From Lacicoccus alkaliphilus DSM 16010 (GTDB lineage Bacteria; Bacillota; Bacilli; Staphylococcales; Salinicoccaceae): 39,293 bases of DNA. Below the pieces are notes generated by a model, which saw nothing but the letters and a program-made list of their open reading frames with translations, made no database searches and was not told where the DNA came from. This document shows positions 16,344-24,252 of this stretch, piece by piece (the first letter of the stretch is position 1; each line of letters opens with the position of its first letter). The translations under genes and the position numbers were made by a program. The stretch lies in contig NZ_FRCF01000016.1 in the NCBI RefSeq assembly GCF_900142805.1, forward strand, positions 1 through 39,293, read 5' to 3'.

Positions 16344-16541
16344 GTGGATAAGGAAACGATGTTGAAGGAAATCGAATCTAAATTGAAGGTCGTCAATAAA
16401 GGGGTGCTCAACCCGGAGGATTTCAGTGATGATCATAAGGAAGAAATAGAGGAATACCACAAGATGGTGACGACCAGGAATGAAATCAGTCCGATGGAGC
16501 AGTCTGCGATACTTGAGGAACTGTCCAAACTGAGAAAATAA
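16344..16541 (+). CDS. DUF1128 family protein (YfkK-like)
   Basis: This is a 65-residue acidic helical protein. ESKLKVVNKGVLNPEDF, EYHKMVTTRNEISPMEQ and AILEELSKLRK correspond closely to B. subtilis YfkK, the DUF1128 prototype, whose function is unknown. The start is GTG at 16344 with AAGGAGG upstream at rather long spacing. It lies 23 bp ahead of the aminopeptidase gene on the same strand and is probably cotranscribed with it, as in other staphylococcal genomes. Confidence 0.9.
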   Translation: MDKETMLKEIESKLKVVNKGVLNPEDFSDDHKEEIEEYHKMVTTRNEISPMEQSAILEELSKLRK

Positions 16542-16564
16542 ATTCAAATAAAGGGGCTTTTTGA

Positions 16565-17785
16565 ATGTCGAAATTAGAGAAATATGCATCACTCCTCGTC
16601 GAAGTCGGACTGAATGTCCAAAAGGGCCAGCGTGTGAGCATCAATGCTTCTGCGGATGCACTGCCGCTTGTGCGCCTGGTGACTGAAAAAGCTTACGGTA
16701 AAGGCGCAAAAGACGTGAACATCAATTTGAAGGATGACAGGCTGACGCAGCTCCATGCACACAATAAGGACGTCCTGGAATATGCGGAAGTGCCGCAATG
16801 GGTCATCGATCAGCGCATGTTTTATTCGGATGAGAAAGCGGCTTTCCTGAGCATCACTTCTTCTTCACCCGAGCTGTTGAAGGGCGTGGATCAGGAGAAG
16901 TTGAAAAGTATGCAGATCGCATACGGCAACGCTTTCAAGGAGTATTCCAACCGTATCCAGTCCGACTACCACAGCTGGTGTGTGGCAGGGTATCCTTCGG
17001 TGGAGTGGGCGAAGCTCGTTTTCCCAGACAAAGCGGAGGACGCGGCTGTGGATGCACTGCTTGAACTCATCTTCTACACCATGAGGATCAACCATGAAGA
17101 TCCTGTAGAGGCATGGCTGGAACTGGATGCATCTCTCCATGAGAAGGTGGATATCTTGAATGAAAAGCATTTCCACGCCCTGAGGTATGAAGGGCCGGGC
17201 ACGGATTTCACTATGGAACTGCCTGAGAAACATCTTTGGGCGGGCGCCTCAAGTGTGAACTCCGAGGGTGTGCGCTTCATGGCGAACATGCCGACTGAAG
17301 AAGTCTTCACCGCCCCGAAGAAGGACGGTGTGAACGGCTGCGTATCGAACACTAAGCCGCTGAGCTATGGCGGCAACATCATCGACGGCTTCAAACTGAC
17401 TTTCAAAGACGGCAAAGTCGTGGATTACGAAGCGGAGCAGGGCTATGACGTACTCAAAAATCTGCTTGAGACGGACGACGGTGCGCAGTATCTGGGTGAG
17501 GTGGCCCTCGTGCCGGACGACTCCCCGATTTCGAACACCGGCACACTTTTCTTCAATACGTTGTTCGATGAAAATGCCTCGTGCCATATTGCACTCGGCA
17601 GCGCCTATGGATTCAGCATCGACGGCGGCAAGGATATGTCTCGCGGAGAACTCACCGAAGCCGGGCTCAACGACTCGATCACCCACGTCGATTTCATGAT
17701 CGGCAGTGCTGACCTTAATATATACGGCGTCGATTCGGAAGGCGCAGAGATACCGATATTTATAAAAGGCAACTGGGCAATTTAA
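16565..17785 (+). CDS. ampS: Aminopeptidase AmpS (peptidase family M29)
   Basis: This is a 406-residue metallo-aminopeptidase that removes N-terminal residues from peptides in the cytoplasm. The M29 metal and catalytic residues line up with a constant offset of four from the known staphylococcal/Thermus enzymes: E246, E312, H341, Y348, H374 and D376, in MPTEEVF, LGEVALV, CHIALGSAY and THVDFMIG. The protein is complete and the length is typical. AAAGGGG lies upstream of the ATG. It probably forms an operon with the DUF1128 gene. No terminator is evident before the next small gene, which has its own promoter. Confidence 0.95.
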   Translation: MSKLEKYASLLVEVGLNVQKGQRVSINASADALPLVRLVTEKAYGKGAKDVNINLKDDRLTQLHAHNKDVLEYAEVPQWVIDQRMFYSDEKAAFLSITSSSPELLKGVDQEKLKSMQIAYGNAFKEYSNRIQSDYHSWCVAGYPSVEWAKLVFPDKAEDAAVDALLELIFYTMRINHEDPVEAWLELDASLHEKVDILNEKHFHALRYEGPGTDFTMELPEKHLWAGASSVNSEGVRFMANMPTEEVFTAPKKDGVNGCVSNTKPLSYGGNIIDGFKLTFKDGKVVDYEAEQGYDVLKNLLETDDGAQYLGEVALVPDDSPISNTGTLFFNTLFDENASCHIALGSAYGFSIDGGKDMSRGELTEAGLNDSITHVDFMIGSADLNIYGVDSEGAEIPIFIKGNWAI

Positions 17786-17792
17786 AATACTG

Positions 17793-17822
17793 TTCACTAA
17801 AAGTGCTACTTTGTGATAAAAT
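17793..17822 (+). promoter_or_regulatory. Probable promoter of the 51-aa membrane protein gene
   Basis: TTCACT (17793-17798) and TAAAAT (17817-17822) are separated by 18 bp, about 44 bp before the start codon. A short dyad, CACT-AAA-AGTG, overlaps the -35 side. Confidence 0.45.
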
Positions 17823-17865
17823 GTAGTAGATAAGGATTACTGATCACTTTTATAGGAGGGCTTTC

Positions 17866-18021
17866 ATGAGCTATGCAATGATGTTACTCGTAGTGATAGC
17901 ATTTGTTTTTGCTATACTGGGATTCTCAGCAATAATGGGTTATTTCCTGATGCAGGCATTCCCCACCAAATCATCCAGGGAAGTGGATTCACCCGAGGAA
18001 GCTTTGAATAGAAAAATATAA
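17866..18021 (+). CDS. Small single-span membrane protein (51 aa)
   Basis: The frame ATG AGC TAT GCA to TAA encodes 51 residues. A hydrophobic helix fills residues 4-31 (AMMLLVVIAFVFAILGF and AIMGYFLMQ), followed by a polar tail with PTKSSREVDSPEEA. The ribosome site AGGAGGG (17854-17860) is ideal, and a promoter precedes it and a strong terminator follows, so the gene is well delimited although very short. A small membrane gene at this place, next to recX, also fits what I remember of staphylococcal genomes, but that is not verified. No function can be assigned. Confidence 0.8.
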   Translation: MSYAMMLLVVIAFVFAILGFSAIMGYFLMQAFPTKSSREVDSPEEALNRKI

Positions 18022-18039
18022 AATATTCAAATAAGAGGG

Positions 18040-18070
18040 GAGAGGAGGATTCAGGTTCTCCTCTCTTTTT
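18040..18070 (+). terminator. Terminator before recX
   Basis: GAGAGGAG (18040-18047) pairs with CTCCTCTC (18058-18065), extended by a G-U and an A-T pair, and five T residues follow. It closes the small membrane protein gene. Confidence 0.85.
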
Positions 18071-18100
18071 GGATTGTTTGACTTAAAAGAGGCGGTGGCA

Positions 18101-18883
18101 ATGATTAAAATTGATAAAGTTTCAAAAAAGAAGAATGGTCTGTATGACGTGCATCTGTCAAACGGTGACAAGATGACTGTACATGAGGAATCATTGGTCA
18201 GGCACCGCCTGCTCAGCGGCAGGGAGCTCACAGAAGAAGAATTGAAAGATGTTTATGAAAGTATACAGTATGATCAGGCTTATGTGGGTGCACTGAAGTA
18301 CATCAGCTATAAACTGCGGTCCCACCATGAAATCAGGGATTACCTGGGTGAAGAGTATGAAACATACATCATCGATGATGTGGTGGGCCGTCTGATGGAT
18401 GAAAATTACATCAATGATGAAATGTATGCTGAGGCGCTTAAGAACACCATGCTGAACACTTCCGACAAAGGGCCCGGCCTGCTTGAGCGGGAACTTAAGA
18501 AACACCGCATCGAGGAAGATATCATCTTCACAAAGACGGCCGCTTTCAGTGATGCGGTGGACAGTGAACGTATGAACAAGCTGAAGCAGAAAGAGCTTAA
18601 GAGGTATAAAGGCTCGAACCGTCATTTTTCAATGAAGCTTCAGGAAAAATTGATGACCAAGGGTTATTATAAGGAACATTTCGAACTGATCGATTTCGAT
18701 GATGACTTCGATGAAACGCCCTTTTTTGAACGTGAATTCGATAAACTCTACAAAAGGTATAAGAAGAAGTACGAAGGCTTTGAGCTGAAGCAGAAAGTGA
18801 CTGAAGCACTGCTCAGGAAAGGCTATGCATACGATTTGATCCAGGAAAAATTAGGTGGGATGACAGATGAAACCATTGGGTAG
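18101..18883 (+). CDS. recX: Regulatory protein RecX
   Basis: This is a 260-residue RecX protein, which modulates RecA filaments during recombination and SOS. It has the triple-helical repeats typical of RecX: YVGALKYISYKLRSHHEIRDYL, VVGRLMDENYINDEMYAEAL, and the later FSMKLQEKLMTKGYY and ALLRKGYAYDLI. The extra N-terminal extension (IDKVSKKKNGLYDVHLSNGD) and the total length are the norm in staphylococci. ATG at 18101 follows AGAGGCGGTGG. The gene overlaps yfhH by 17 bp. No LexA box is visible upstream, only the preceding terminator about 30 bp away, so the promoter is unclear. Confidence 0.93.
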   Translation: MIKIDKVSKKKNGLYDVHLSNGDKMTVHEESLVRHRLLSGRELTEEELKDVYESIQYDQAYVGALKYISYKLRSHHEIRDYLGEEYETYIIDDVVGRLMDENYINDEMYAEALKNTMLNTSDKGPGLLERELKKHRIEEDIIFTKTAAFSDAVDSERMNKLKQKELKRYKGSNRHFSMKLQEKLMTKGYYKEHFELIDFDDDFDETPFFEREFDKLYKRYKKKYEGFELKQKVTEALLRKGYAYDLIQEKLGGMTDETIG

Positions 18884-19187
18884 CATGACCAGACGTGAAA
18901 TAGAGGCATATATTGCAGAAAAGCGTGAAGCCATGAGGAAAGCCGAGATGCTCGGTGTTGAAAATGAGTACAGGGTCAACGAACGGCAGGTGCTGATCGC
19001 CGAAAGTCATCTGATAGATTTGAGCCAGATTGAAAAGGGTAAGATTTATAAGCTTGTAAGTAATGAAGATCATTATTTCAAGGTGGAATATATCAAAGGT
19101 GTTTTTGCATGGGGCTTCTTCATCGGCGGCAATGAGAGCGAGACGGGCATCCCTGTAAGTATGCTCCAGTTGAAGCGGAATGGTTAG
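18867..19187 (+). CDS. yfhH: YfhH family protein (DUF1811)
   Basis: This is a 106-residue protein with a charged N-terminal helix (MTRREIEAYIAEKREAMRKAEMLG) and a C-terminal beta-rich part (FKVEYIKGVFAWGFFIGG). That is the pattern of YfhH/DUF1811, with an SH3-like domain in known structures and unknown function. The ATG lies inside the end of recX with AGGTGGG upstream, so it is translationally coupled to it. The recX-yfhH pairing is the same as in B. subtilis, which supports both calls. The next gene begins only 4 bp after its stop codon. Confidence 0.92.
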   Translation: MKPLGSMTRREIEAYIAEKREAMRKAEMLGVENEYRVNERQVLIAESHLIDLSQIEKGKIYKLVSNEDHYFKVEYIKGVFAWGFFIGGNESETGIPVSMLQLKRNG

Positions 19188-19190
19188 ACT

Positions 19191-20681
19191 ATGCAGGACA
19201 TAATTTTACTGAGGGGGCAGGACCTCTCATATGCCAAAGAACCGGCACGCTTAAGGAACAGGATGCTGTCGAAAGAAGAATCTCTGCTGATCAAGGATGT
19301 GTCCTTCACGTTATACCGCGGGGAAGTCCTCGGGGTGCTCGGCGAATATGAAACACTTTATTATTTGAAAGACATGATCACCGGGACGGTCGATCCGAAA
19401 GCCGGAAGGGTGAAGTCGGACGCGGTCGTTGCGGCCCTGGATGTGATGGATCATGTCCATAACCGGCACAGTACATCACGCTTCCTGATTGAACTTTACA
19501 ATGAGTACATGAAGCCGGAAGCAGTTTCGGGAGCGCTGGAAACGCTGGGGAAAAAAGTTTTCATGAAACGGATATGGAACCGGCGCATCAGCAGCCTGAC
19601 GCGAGGTGAAATCGCCGCCCTGCTTGTCGAGGCTTCGGTACATATAGAAGCGGATGCCTTCATCTTCTGCAATATGAGCAGCCACCTGACAGGAGCAAAT
19701 GAAGCCCGCTTCAAAGAAATCATTTCGGGTTTGGAACAGCAGGAGAAGGGCGTCATGCTCCTTGAGACGGATATTGGGACCATCCAGGGACTGTCGAATT
19801 ACTTCATATGGCTGAGCTACGGCCAGAAGCGCTATGACGGCGGGGTGCAAAAGGGCGTGGGCAGGTATAATAAATATCTGAAAGAGAAGAGCCAGATCAA
19901 AAACACCGACGAAGAGGCCCTGTTCGATCTGGAGTGGAAGAGGCGCATATCCGAATATGCACATTACAAACATAACATGCAGCGGCTCAGCAAGAAGCAG
20001 ACTTCGTTGATCGACAGGCTGAGCATCAGGAGGATCATCGTTTCTTTCGTCCTGCTCTTCATCATGATGACCGCTTCCACGGCCATCTTCATGGACATCA
20101 ATTTTACAGGCGCAGAAGAAACCGTGGAACGGCAGACGGTGCCTGCGATGGAGGCGGAGACGCCTGCATCTTTTTCATACGGCTTCATCACAGCTGATGG
20201 CATGGACTTTGGCGGGCAGACGGTGCCGTACATGTCGATGGTGGATGTGACCGGCACCGGTGACGGCACGTATACTGTACTTTTTGATGGTGCAGAGTAT
20301 CAGGTGCCTCAGGAGGAGCTCCTCCACTTCAATCCGGCAAGCCTGTACACTGAAACCACCTTCGAAGATCTGCTCCCTTACACATCAGATTCATTTGCGG
20401 ACAGCAATCAATTCTACACGGTGAGGATGAACCGCAGTGCTGAAGATGTCGTTGAAGAGCTGAATCTCGAGGCGGATCAATACCGGGGAACGGTGCCGGG
20501 GTTCCCGATCACTTACCATTTCAGGAATGACCGGGTGTTCGCACTCGAGTTTCCTGCCGAGGACACAGGTGCGCTCCTTGAGGAATATGACCTGTCGAAT
20601 GAAGAACAGATCTTCAGGGTGCAGGACGGTTATATGGTTCTGGACGGCGCAAACGACAGATGGCTGTATGTTGGCAGGTGA
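19191..20681 (+). CDS. TagH-like ABC protein with degenerate ATPase motifs and extracellular domain
   Basis: This is a 496-residue protein with three parts. Residues about 1-235 look like an ABC ATPase of the TagH (teichoic acid export) type. FTLYRGEVLGVLG and the later FIWLSYGQKRYDGG and RYNKYLKEK align with TagH. One membrane helix lies at about 281-302, and about 190 residues follow outside the cell. The ATPase motifs are lost: Walker A reads GEYETLYYL (51-59, no lysine), the Walker B site FIFCNMSS (157-164) lacks Asp-Glu, the signature reads SSLTRGE (134-140), and the switch His position is ETD (192-194). It should not hydrolyse ATP. It starts 4 bp after yfhH, and the partner permease follows at 20689, so the operon is recX-yfhH-this-permease. 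A true pseudogene is unlikely, because the frame is intact and codon use is normal. Confidence 0.8.
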   Translation: MQDIILLRGQDLSYAKEPARLRNRMLSKEESLLIKDVSFTLYRGEVLGVLGEYETLYYLKDMITGTVDPKAGRVKSDAVVAALDVMDHVHNRHSTSRFLIELYNEYMKPEAVSGALETLGKKVFMKRIWNRRISSLTRGEIAALLVEASVHIEADAFIFCNMSSHLTGANEARFKEIISGLEQQEKGVMLLETDIGTIQGLSNYFIWLSYGQKRYDGGVQKGVGRYNKYLKEKSQIKNTDEEALFDLEWKRRISEYAHYKHNMQRLSKKQTSLIDRLSIRRIIVSFVLLFIMMTASTAIFMDINFTGAEETVERQTVPAMEAETPASFSYGFITADGMDFGGQTVPYMSMVDVTGTGDGTYTVLFDGAEYQVPQEELLHFNPASLYTETTFEDLLPYTSDSFADSNQFYTVRMNRSAEDVVEELNLEADQYRGTVPGFPITYHFRNDRVFALEFPAEDTGALLEEYDLSNEEQIFRVQDGYMVLDGANDRWLYVGR

Positions 20682-20688
20682 GGAGAAT

Positions 20689-21459
20689 ATGATGAAAAAG
20701 AAGATTAACTATTTGTCCCGTGAATTTTTCCGTCAGGTCGAGGAATTCAAAACTCATAACCTGACCCCGTTGCTGATGTATCTCATTTGTGCAGTATTTC
20801 TGCTGGCAGGTGTACTGACACTGTCGTATGCTGACATCATCCGATACCTCTATCTCGTCATCGGATTGATGGCGGCCGTCTGGCTTTTCAGCATGGTCGT
20901 GCTGAACCGCAACATCCTGTTCATCAAAGATTCGGTCGTGAAAATCAGATATGTACCGATCTTCTACAGGATCATGCCGGTGATCTTGTTCCAGACGTTC
21001 ACATTCACAATATTCGTCACGGTGAACGCTTCGATCGTCGCTTTATCGGTGAATGACTGGATGGTCAATTTCTTCACGATGCTCTACTATATCGTGCTCG
21101 GGGTGCTCCTGATCATCCCCTTCATATTATTTTACCTGTTCGTGAATTCACCGGACTACCGATTCAATGTGGCGGTGTTCGTTGTACTTATACTGGTCAT
21201 CCCGATCATTTATCTGCCTGAACAGCTGTCGTCAGGACTGGAAAGCATGCTCAGCCTGAACCCTTTTTACTATGTGGTGAACGGGCTGCAGACCAATGCG
21301 GTCAATATTGCATGGAATATCAACCGTCTGCCGCATGATGTGCTGTTCTTTTCCCAGATGGCACTTTTGTATCTTTGGGTCTTCAAGCTCTATGACAAGA
21401 TGAAATTTTCATTTTATGACTTCAATAAAAAGCATCAGACAAGACGGAATGTGGAATAA
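20689..21459 (+). CDS. ABC-2 type permease, TagG-like
   Basis: This is a 257-residue membrane protein with six predicted helices and a cytoplasmic N-terminus (NYLSREFFRQVEEFKTHNL). The layout and the end region LSLNPFYYVVNGLQTNAVN resemble TagG, the membrane half of the teichoic acid flippase, and other ABC-2 polysaccharide exporters. The start is one of two consecutive ATG codons (20689 or 20692); GAGGAG at 20680-20685 gives better spacing to the second. Its only adjacent ATPase-like partner is the degenerate protein upstream. It may need an ATPase encoded elsewhere, or it may act as a receptor instead of a pump. The operon ends at a strong terminator. Confidence 0.85.
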   Translation: MMKKKINYLSREFFRQVEEFKTHNLTPLLMYLICAVFLLAGVLTLSYADIIRYLYLVIGLMAAVWLFSMVVLNRNILFIKDSVVKIRYVPIFYRIMPVILFQTFTFTIFVTVNASIVALSVNDWMVNFFTMLYYIVLGVLLIIPFILFYLFVNSPDYRFNVAVFVVLILVIPIIYLPEQLSSGLESMLSLNPFYYVVNGLQTNAVNIAWNINRLPHDVLFFSQMALLYLWVFKLYDKMKFSFYDFNKKHQTRRNVE

Positions 21460-21487
21460 TCAACTGGATACCAATGGGCTCATATAT

Positions 21488-21517
21488 AAAAAAGACAGGC
21501 GGGACGCCTGTCTTTTT
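21488..21517. terminator. Bidirectional terminator
   Basis: GACAGGCG (21494-21501) and CGCCTGTC (21505-21512) form a stem with a GGA loop, flanked by six A and five T residues, so it serves both the permease gene and the convergent yfhP. Confidence 0.92.
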
Positions 21518-21518
21518 A

Positions 21519-22496
21519 TCATGATTCCAGCAGTTTCCTCTGAAGTTTCTCTTCAGAGAACACCCATCCGGTATAACTGCTGATGATTTCATAATTCTTC
21601 TTATCCAGGTGCATGATGCACACGAATGGATAGTGGCCTTCCTTTAGATATCTGAGGTCGATGTACCGCACTTCGAAAGTGTCGGCATCGAGTGACTTCA
21701 TTTCGTACCGGTAAATGGAGGAGAAAAAGGTGAATGCTTTGTAGTTCTTATCATGCTTGATCGCCATGAAAATCTTATTTGGTAATTTGTCTTCCCGGTT
21801 GAATCTGTCGTAAAAGATGATATTACTTTTAAAGCTGCGGCCGACATAATACGCCTTATCGGTGACGGCGACGATCCGCCATTGATTGAAATGGATGGTC
21901 GGCATGACGAATGTCCGGACGATGTTGTCGTTCGGCAGCTGCTGGGTGACTTTTTCCACCAGGAAACGCTGCATGAAATGTCTCGTGATATAATAAAGGG
22001 TCAGGAGCACGTACATCACGAAGAACAGCATGACCGGGTCGAAGCCCACAAACCACAGGACGAAATAAAAAGCATGGACGACGATTATCGGCACATCCAC
22101 CGTATTTATGATGCCAAGCTGAATCCACGTGTTATCAAGCGGCCGGAGGGCCTGGGTGCCGTAGGAGTTGAATATATCCACGAACACATGCAGGAAGACC
22201 GCAAGCTGGACCCATAAATATGTACTGCCAGGCGGCAGCCCGAAAGCCAGGTGTGCAATCACCGTGAGCAGCACGGGCCAGATGAGGAATGTGAATGGCA
22301 GCGAATGTGTGATGCCGCGGTGATGGGTGATATACACTGCGTTATTCTTCATCTTCATTACAGTATCTATATCAGGAACCAGGGATGCACCTACCATTGT
22401 GACGATAAAGCCCGTCGAGACCGCATCGATGTTCGGATCGACCGTAGCCAGACCGACAAGTGTACCGCCCATTAAAGTATGTGTAAGAGTATCCAT
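21519..22496 (-). CDS. yfhP: YfhP-like metal-dependent hydrolase
   Basis: This is a 325-residue protein with a membrane N-terminal half of the YdjM/DUF457 type and a soluble, beta-rich C-terminal half (residues about 200-325). Metal-binding residues are seen in LTHTLMGG, PDIDTVMK, THHRGITHSL and FLHVFVDIFNSYG. B. subtilis has the same family member, yfhP, next to mutY; here the two genes are divergent with a 66-bp gap. The ribosome site GGAGG lies about 7 bases before the ATG. The family has no proven activity. Confidence 0.9.
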   Translation of the reverse strand: MDTLTHTLMGGTLVGLATVDPNIDAVSTGFIVTMVGASLVPDIDTVMKMKNNAVYITHHRGITHSLPFTFLIWPVLLTVIAHLAFGLPPGSTYLWVQLAVFLHVFVDIFNSYGTQALRPLDNTWIQLGIINTVDVPIIVVHAFYFVLWFVGFDPVMLFFVMYVLLTLYYITRHFMQRFLVEKVTQQLPNDNIVRTFVMPTIHFNQWRIVAVTDKAYYVGRSFKSNIIFYDRFNREDKLPNKIFMAIKHDKNYKAFTFFSSIYRYEMKSLDADTFEVRYIDLRYLKEGHYPFVCIMHLDKKNYEIISSYTGWVFSEEKLQRKLLES

Positions 22497-22562
22497 AGTT
22501 CTGCCTCCAGTCAGTATGATATCATTGTAGGATAAAAATTAATTAGGTAAAGGAAAATCAGT

Positions 22563-23600
22563 ATGTTACAGCCAGCGACATTCAATAATAACCTGTTGGA
22601 GTGGTATCACTCAAATAAAAGGGATCTGCCCTGGCGCAGGACGGACGACCCGTATAAGATATGGCTGAGTGAGGTCATGCTGCAACAAACTCAAGTCATT
22701 ACTGTTATTCCCTATTTCGAGAAATTTATAACAAAATATCCGACACTTTCCGACCTTGCCGGCGCAGACGAGCAGTCTTTGCTCAAGGACTGGGAAGGGC
22801 TGGGATATTATAACAGGATACGCAATTTTCACAGTGCAATCAAGGAAGTCGAAGAAAATTACGGCGGGCGGGTCACGGATGACCCGGATGAATTCTTCAA
22901 GCTGAAGGGCGTCGGCCCTTATATCGGCGGCGCAGTGCAGAGCATCGCCTTCAATCATCTGCTCGCAGCGGTCGACGGCAATGTGCTCAGGGTCATGGCG
23001 CGGCTCAACGCGGACGCGAGGGATACGACGAAAGCGAGTGTACAGAAATCCGTCAAAGCGGACATCGAGTCGATGATCCCGCTTGAAGCGGGGGACTTCA
23101 ACCAGGCGCTGATGGAACTCGGTGCGACGATCTGTACACCGCGGACGCCGAAATGCATCCTCTGCCCCGTCCAGCAGCATTGTGAGGCTTTCAAATACAA
23201 CACGGTGCATGACTATCCCGTGAAGAAAAAAAAGCCGAAGAAAAAAGAAGAGTATTACAATGTATACTTCCTCCAGAATGACAGGGACGAAATTTATCTC
23301 TATAAGCAGGAGGGGGACTTGTTGAAAGGCATGTATGAACTGCCGAAATTCGATGTGGACACCAGCATGGAGAACATTGAAGATGCGCTCGGGGTGGAAC
23401 TGGATCATAAAAAGATATACATCGGCAGTGAAAAGCATATCTTCACACATAAAGTCTGGTACATGGAAGGTTATCTGCTTCATACGACTTCTTCAAATGA
23501 ACACTTCATACCGATCGGGGAAGTGCAGAATGTGCCCATGAGCATGGCGATGAAAAAGATTTTCAGGAAATTCATTGCAGAAGAAACGGGCGGACTGTAA
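22563..23600 (+). CDS. mutY: A/G-specific adenine glycosylase MutY
   Basis: This is a 345-residue DNA repair enzyme that removes adenine mispaired with 8-oxoguanine. The catalytic Glu37 is in WLSEVMLQQTQV, the helix-hairpin-helix LKGVGPYIG covers 114-122, and the key Asp138 is in AAVDGNV. The [4Fe-4S] cluster is held by C191, C198, C201 and C207. A C-terminal NUDIX-like domain (about 225-345) recognises 8-oxoG; its basic linker VKKKKPKKKEE separates the two parts. AAAGGA lies about 9 bases before the ATG. It is alone on the plus strand and divergent from yfhP. Confidence 0.96.
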   Translation: MLQPATFNNNLLEWYHSNKRDLPWRRTDDPYKIWLSEVMLQQTQVITVIPYFEKFITKYPTLSDLAGADEQSLLKDWEGLGYYNRIRNFHSAIKEVEENYGGRVTDDPDEFFKLKGVGPYIGGAVQSIAFNHLLAAVDGNVLRVMARLNADARDTTKASVQKSVKADIESMIPLEAGDFNQALMELGATICTPRTPKCILCPVQQHCEAFKYNTVHDYPVKKKKPKKKEEYYNVYFLQNDRDEIYLYKQEGDLLKGMYELPKFDVDTSMENIEDALGVELDHKKIYIGSEKHIFTHKVWYMEGYLLHTTSSNEHFIPIGEVQNVPMSMAMKKIFRKFIAEETGGL

Positions 23601-23656
23601 AGTCCGGATCCATGTGCTATAATATATAAGTATTAACTCCAGAGGTGGTGTGGAAT

Positions 23657-24202
23657 ATGGGTGTAGAGTCCATACCAAAAGAAGGCAACAAAGTGAGAAT
23701 CCAAAGTTACAAGCATGATGGATCCATCCACCGTGTCTGGTCCGAAACGACGATCCTGAAAGGCACGGATCATGTGGTGATCGGCGGAAACAACCGTACA
23801 CTGGTCACGGAAAGTGATGGCAGGACATGGGTGACGCGGGAGCCCGCCATCGTGTATTTTCATACGGATTACTGGTTCAATGTGATATGCATGTTCCGCG
23901 AGGACGGCGTTTATTACTACTGCAACTTATCTTCACCGTATCTTTATGATGGGGAAGCGATCAAGTACATCGACTATGATCTGGACATAAAAGTGTATCC
24001 GGACGGCAAATACCATCTGCTCGATGAAGATGAATACCATCTCCACAAGGAGCGCATGAATTATTCAGAGGATATCGATGCGATTTTGAAAAGGAATGTG
24101 GATCTGCTCCAGCAGTGGATAGAACGTAAAAAAGGTCCGTTTGCACCCGATTTCATAAAAGTGTGGCAACATCGCTTCAATAATGATTTTAAATCATACT
24201 AA
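23657..24202 (+). CDS. ntdP: Nucleoside tri-/diphosphate phosphatase NtdP (DUF402)
   Basis: This is a 181-residue protein of the DUF402 family. [31 protein letters not shown] and [27 protein letters not shown] contain the conserved Asp, Glu and Arg/Lys residues that bind metal and phosphate. The S. aureus relative was shown to hydrolyse nucleoside tri- and diphosphates. ATG at 23657 follows AGAGGTGG (23641-23648); the earlier in-frame GTG codons lie within that site. A perfect terminator hairpin overlaps its stop codon. The gene precedes the Sav1866 homologue, as in S. aureus. Confidence 0.93.
   Translation: MGVESIPKEGNKVRIQSYKHDGSIHRVWSETTILKGTDHVVIGGNNRTLVTESDGRTWVTREPAIVYFHTDYWFNVICMFREDGVYYYCNLSSPYLYDGEAIKYIDYDLDIKVYPDGKYHLLDEDEYHLHKERMNYSEDIDAILKRNVDLLQQWIERKKGPFAPDFIKVWQHRFNNDFKSY
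24183..24197 (+). promoter_or_regulatory. 7-1-7 palindrome at the end of ntdP
   Basis: ATGATTT-T-AAATCAT is a perfect 15-bp inverted repeat with one central base, placed within the last codons of ntdP and immediately before the terminator at 24201. The 7-1-7 shape is that of Fur-family operators, but the sequence differs from the usual Fur, PerR and Zur boxes, so the assignment is open. It may be chance in coding DNA. Confidence 0.25.
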
Positions 24203-24229
24203 ACCAATCAACCAAGTTGATTGGTTTTT
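24201..24229 (+). terminator. Terminator between ntdP and the Sav1866 homologue
   Basis: AAACCAATCAAC (24201-24212) and GTTGATTGGTTT (24216-24227) form a perfect 12-bp stem with loop CAA, ending in five T residues. It overlaps the ntdP stop codon and ends 10 bp before the ribosome site of the next gene. Confidence 0.9.
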
Positions 24230-24252
24230 CGAGTGCATAAGGAGGGTTGTTC

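Noticed and set aside
18021-18101. LexA box upstream of recX
   Set aside because: I found no GAAC-N4-GTTC in this interval; the only strong structure is the terminator.
22497-22562. ATGATATCAT palindrome (22516-22525) between yfhP and mutY as an operator
   Set aside because: A 10-bp palindrome in AT-rich intergenic DNA is too weak without conservation evidence.
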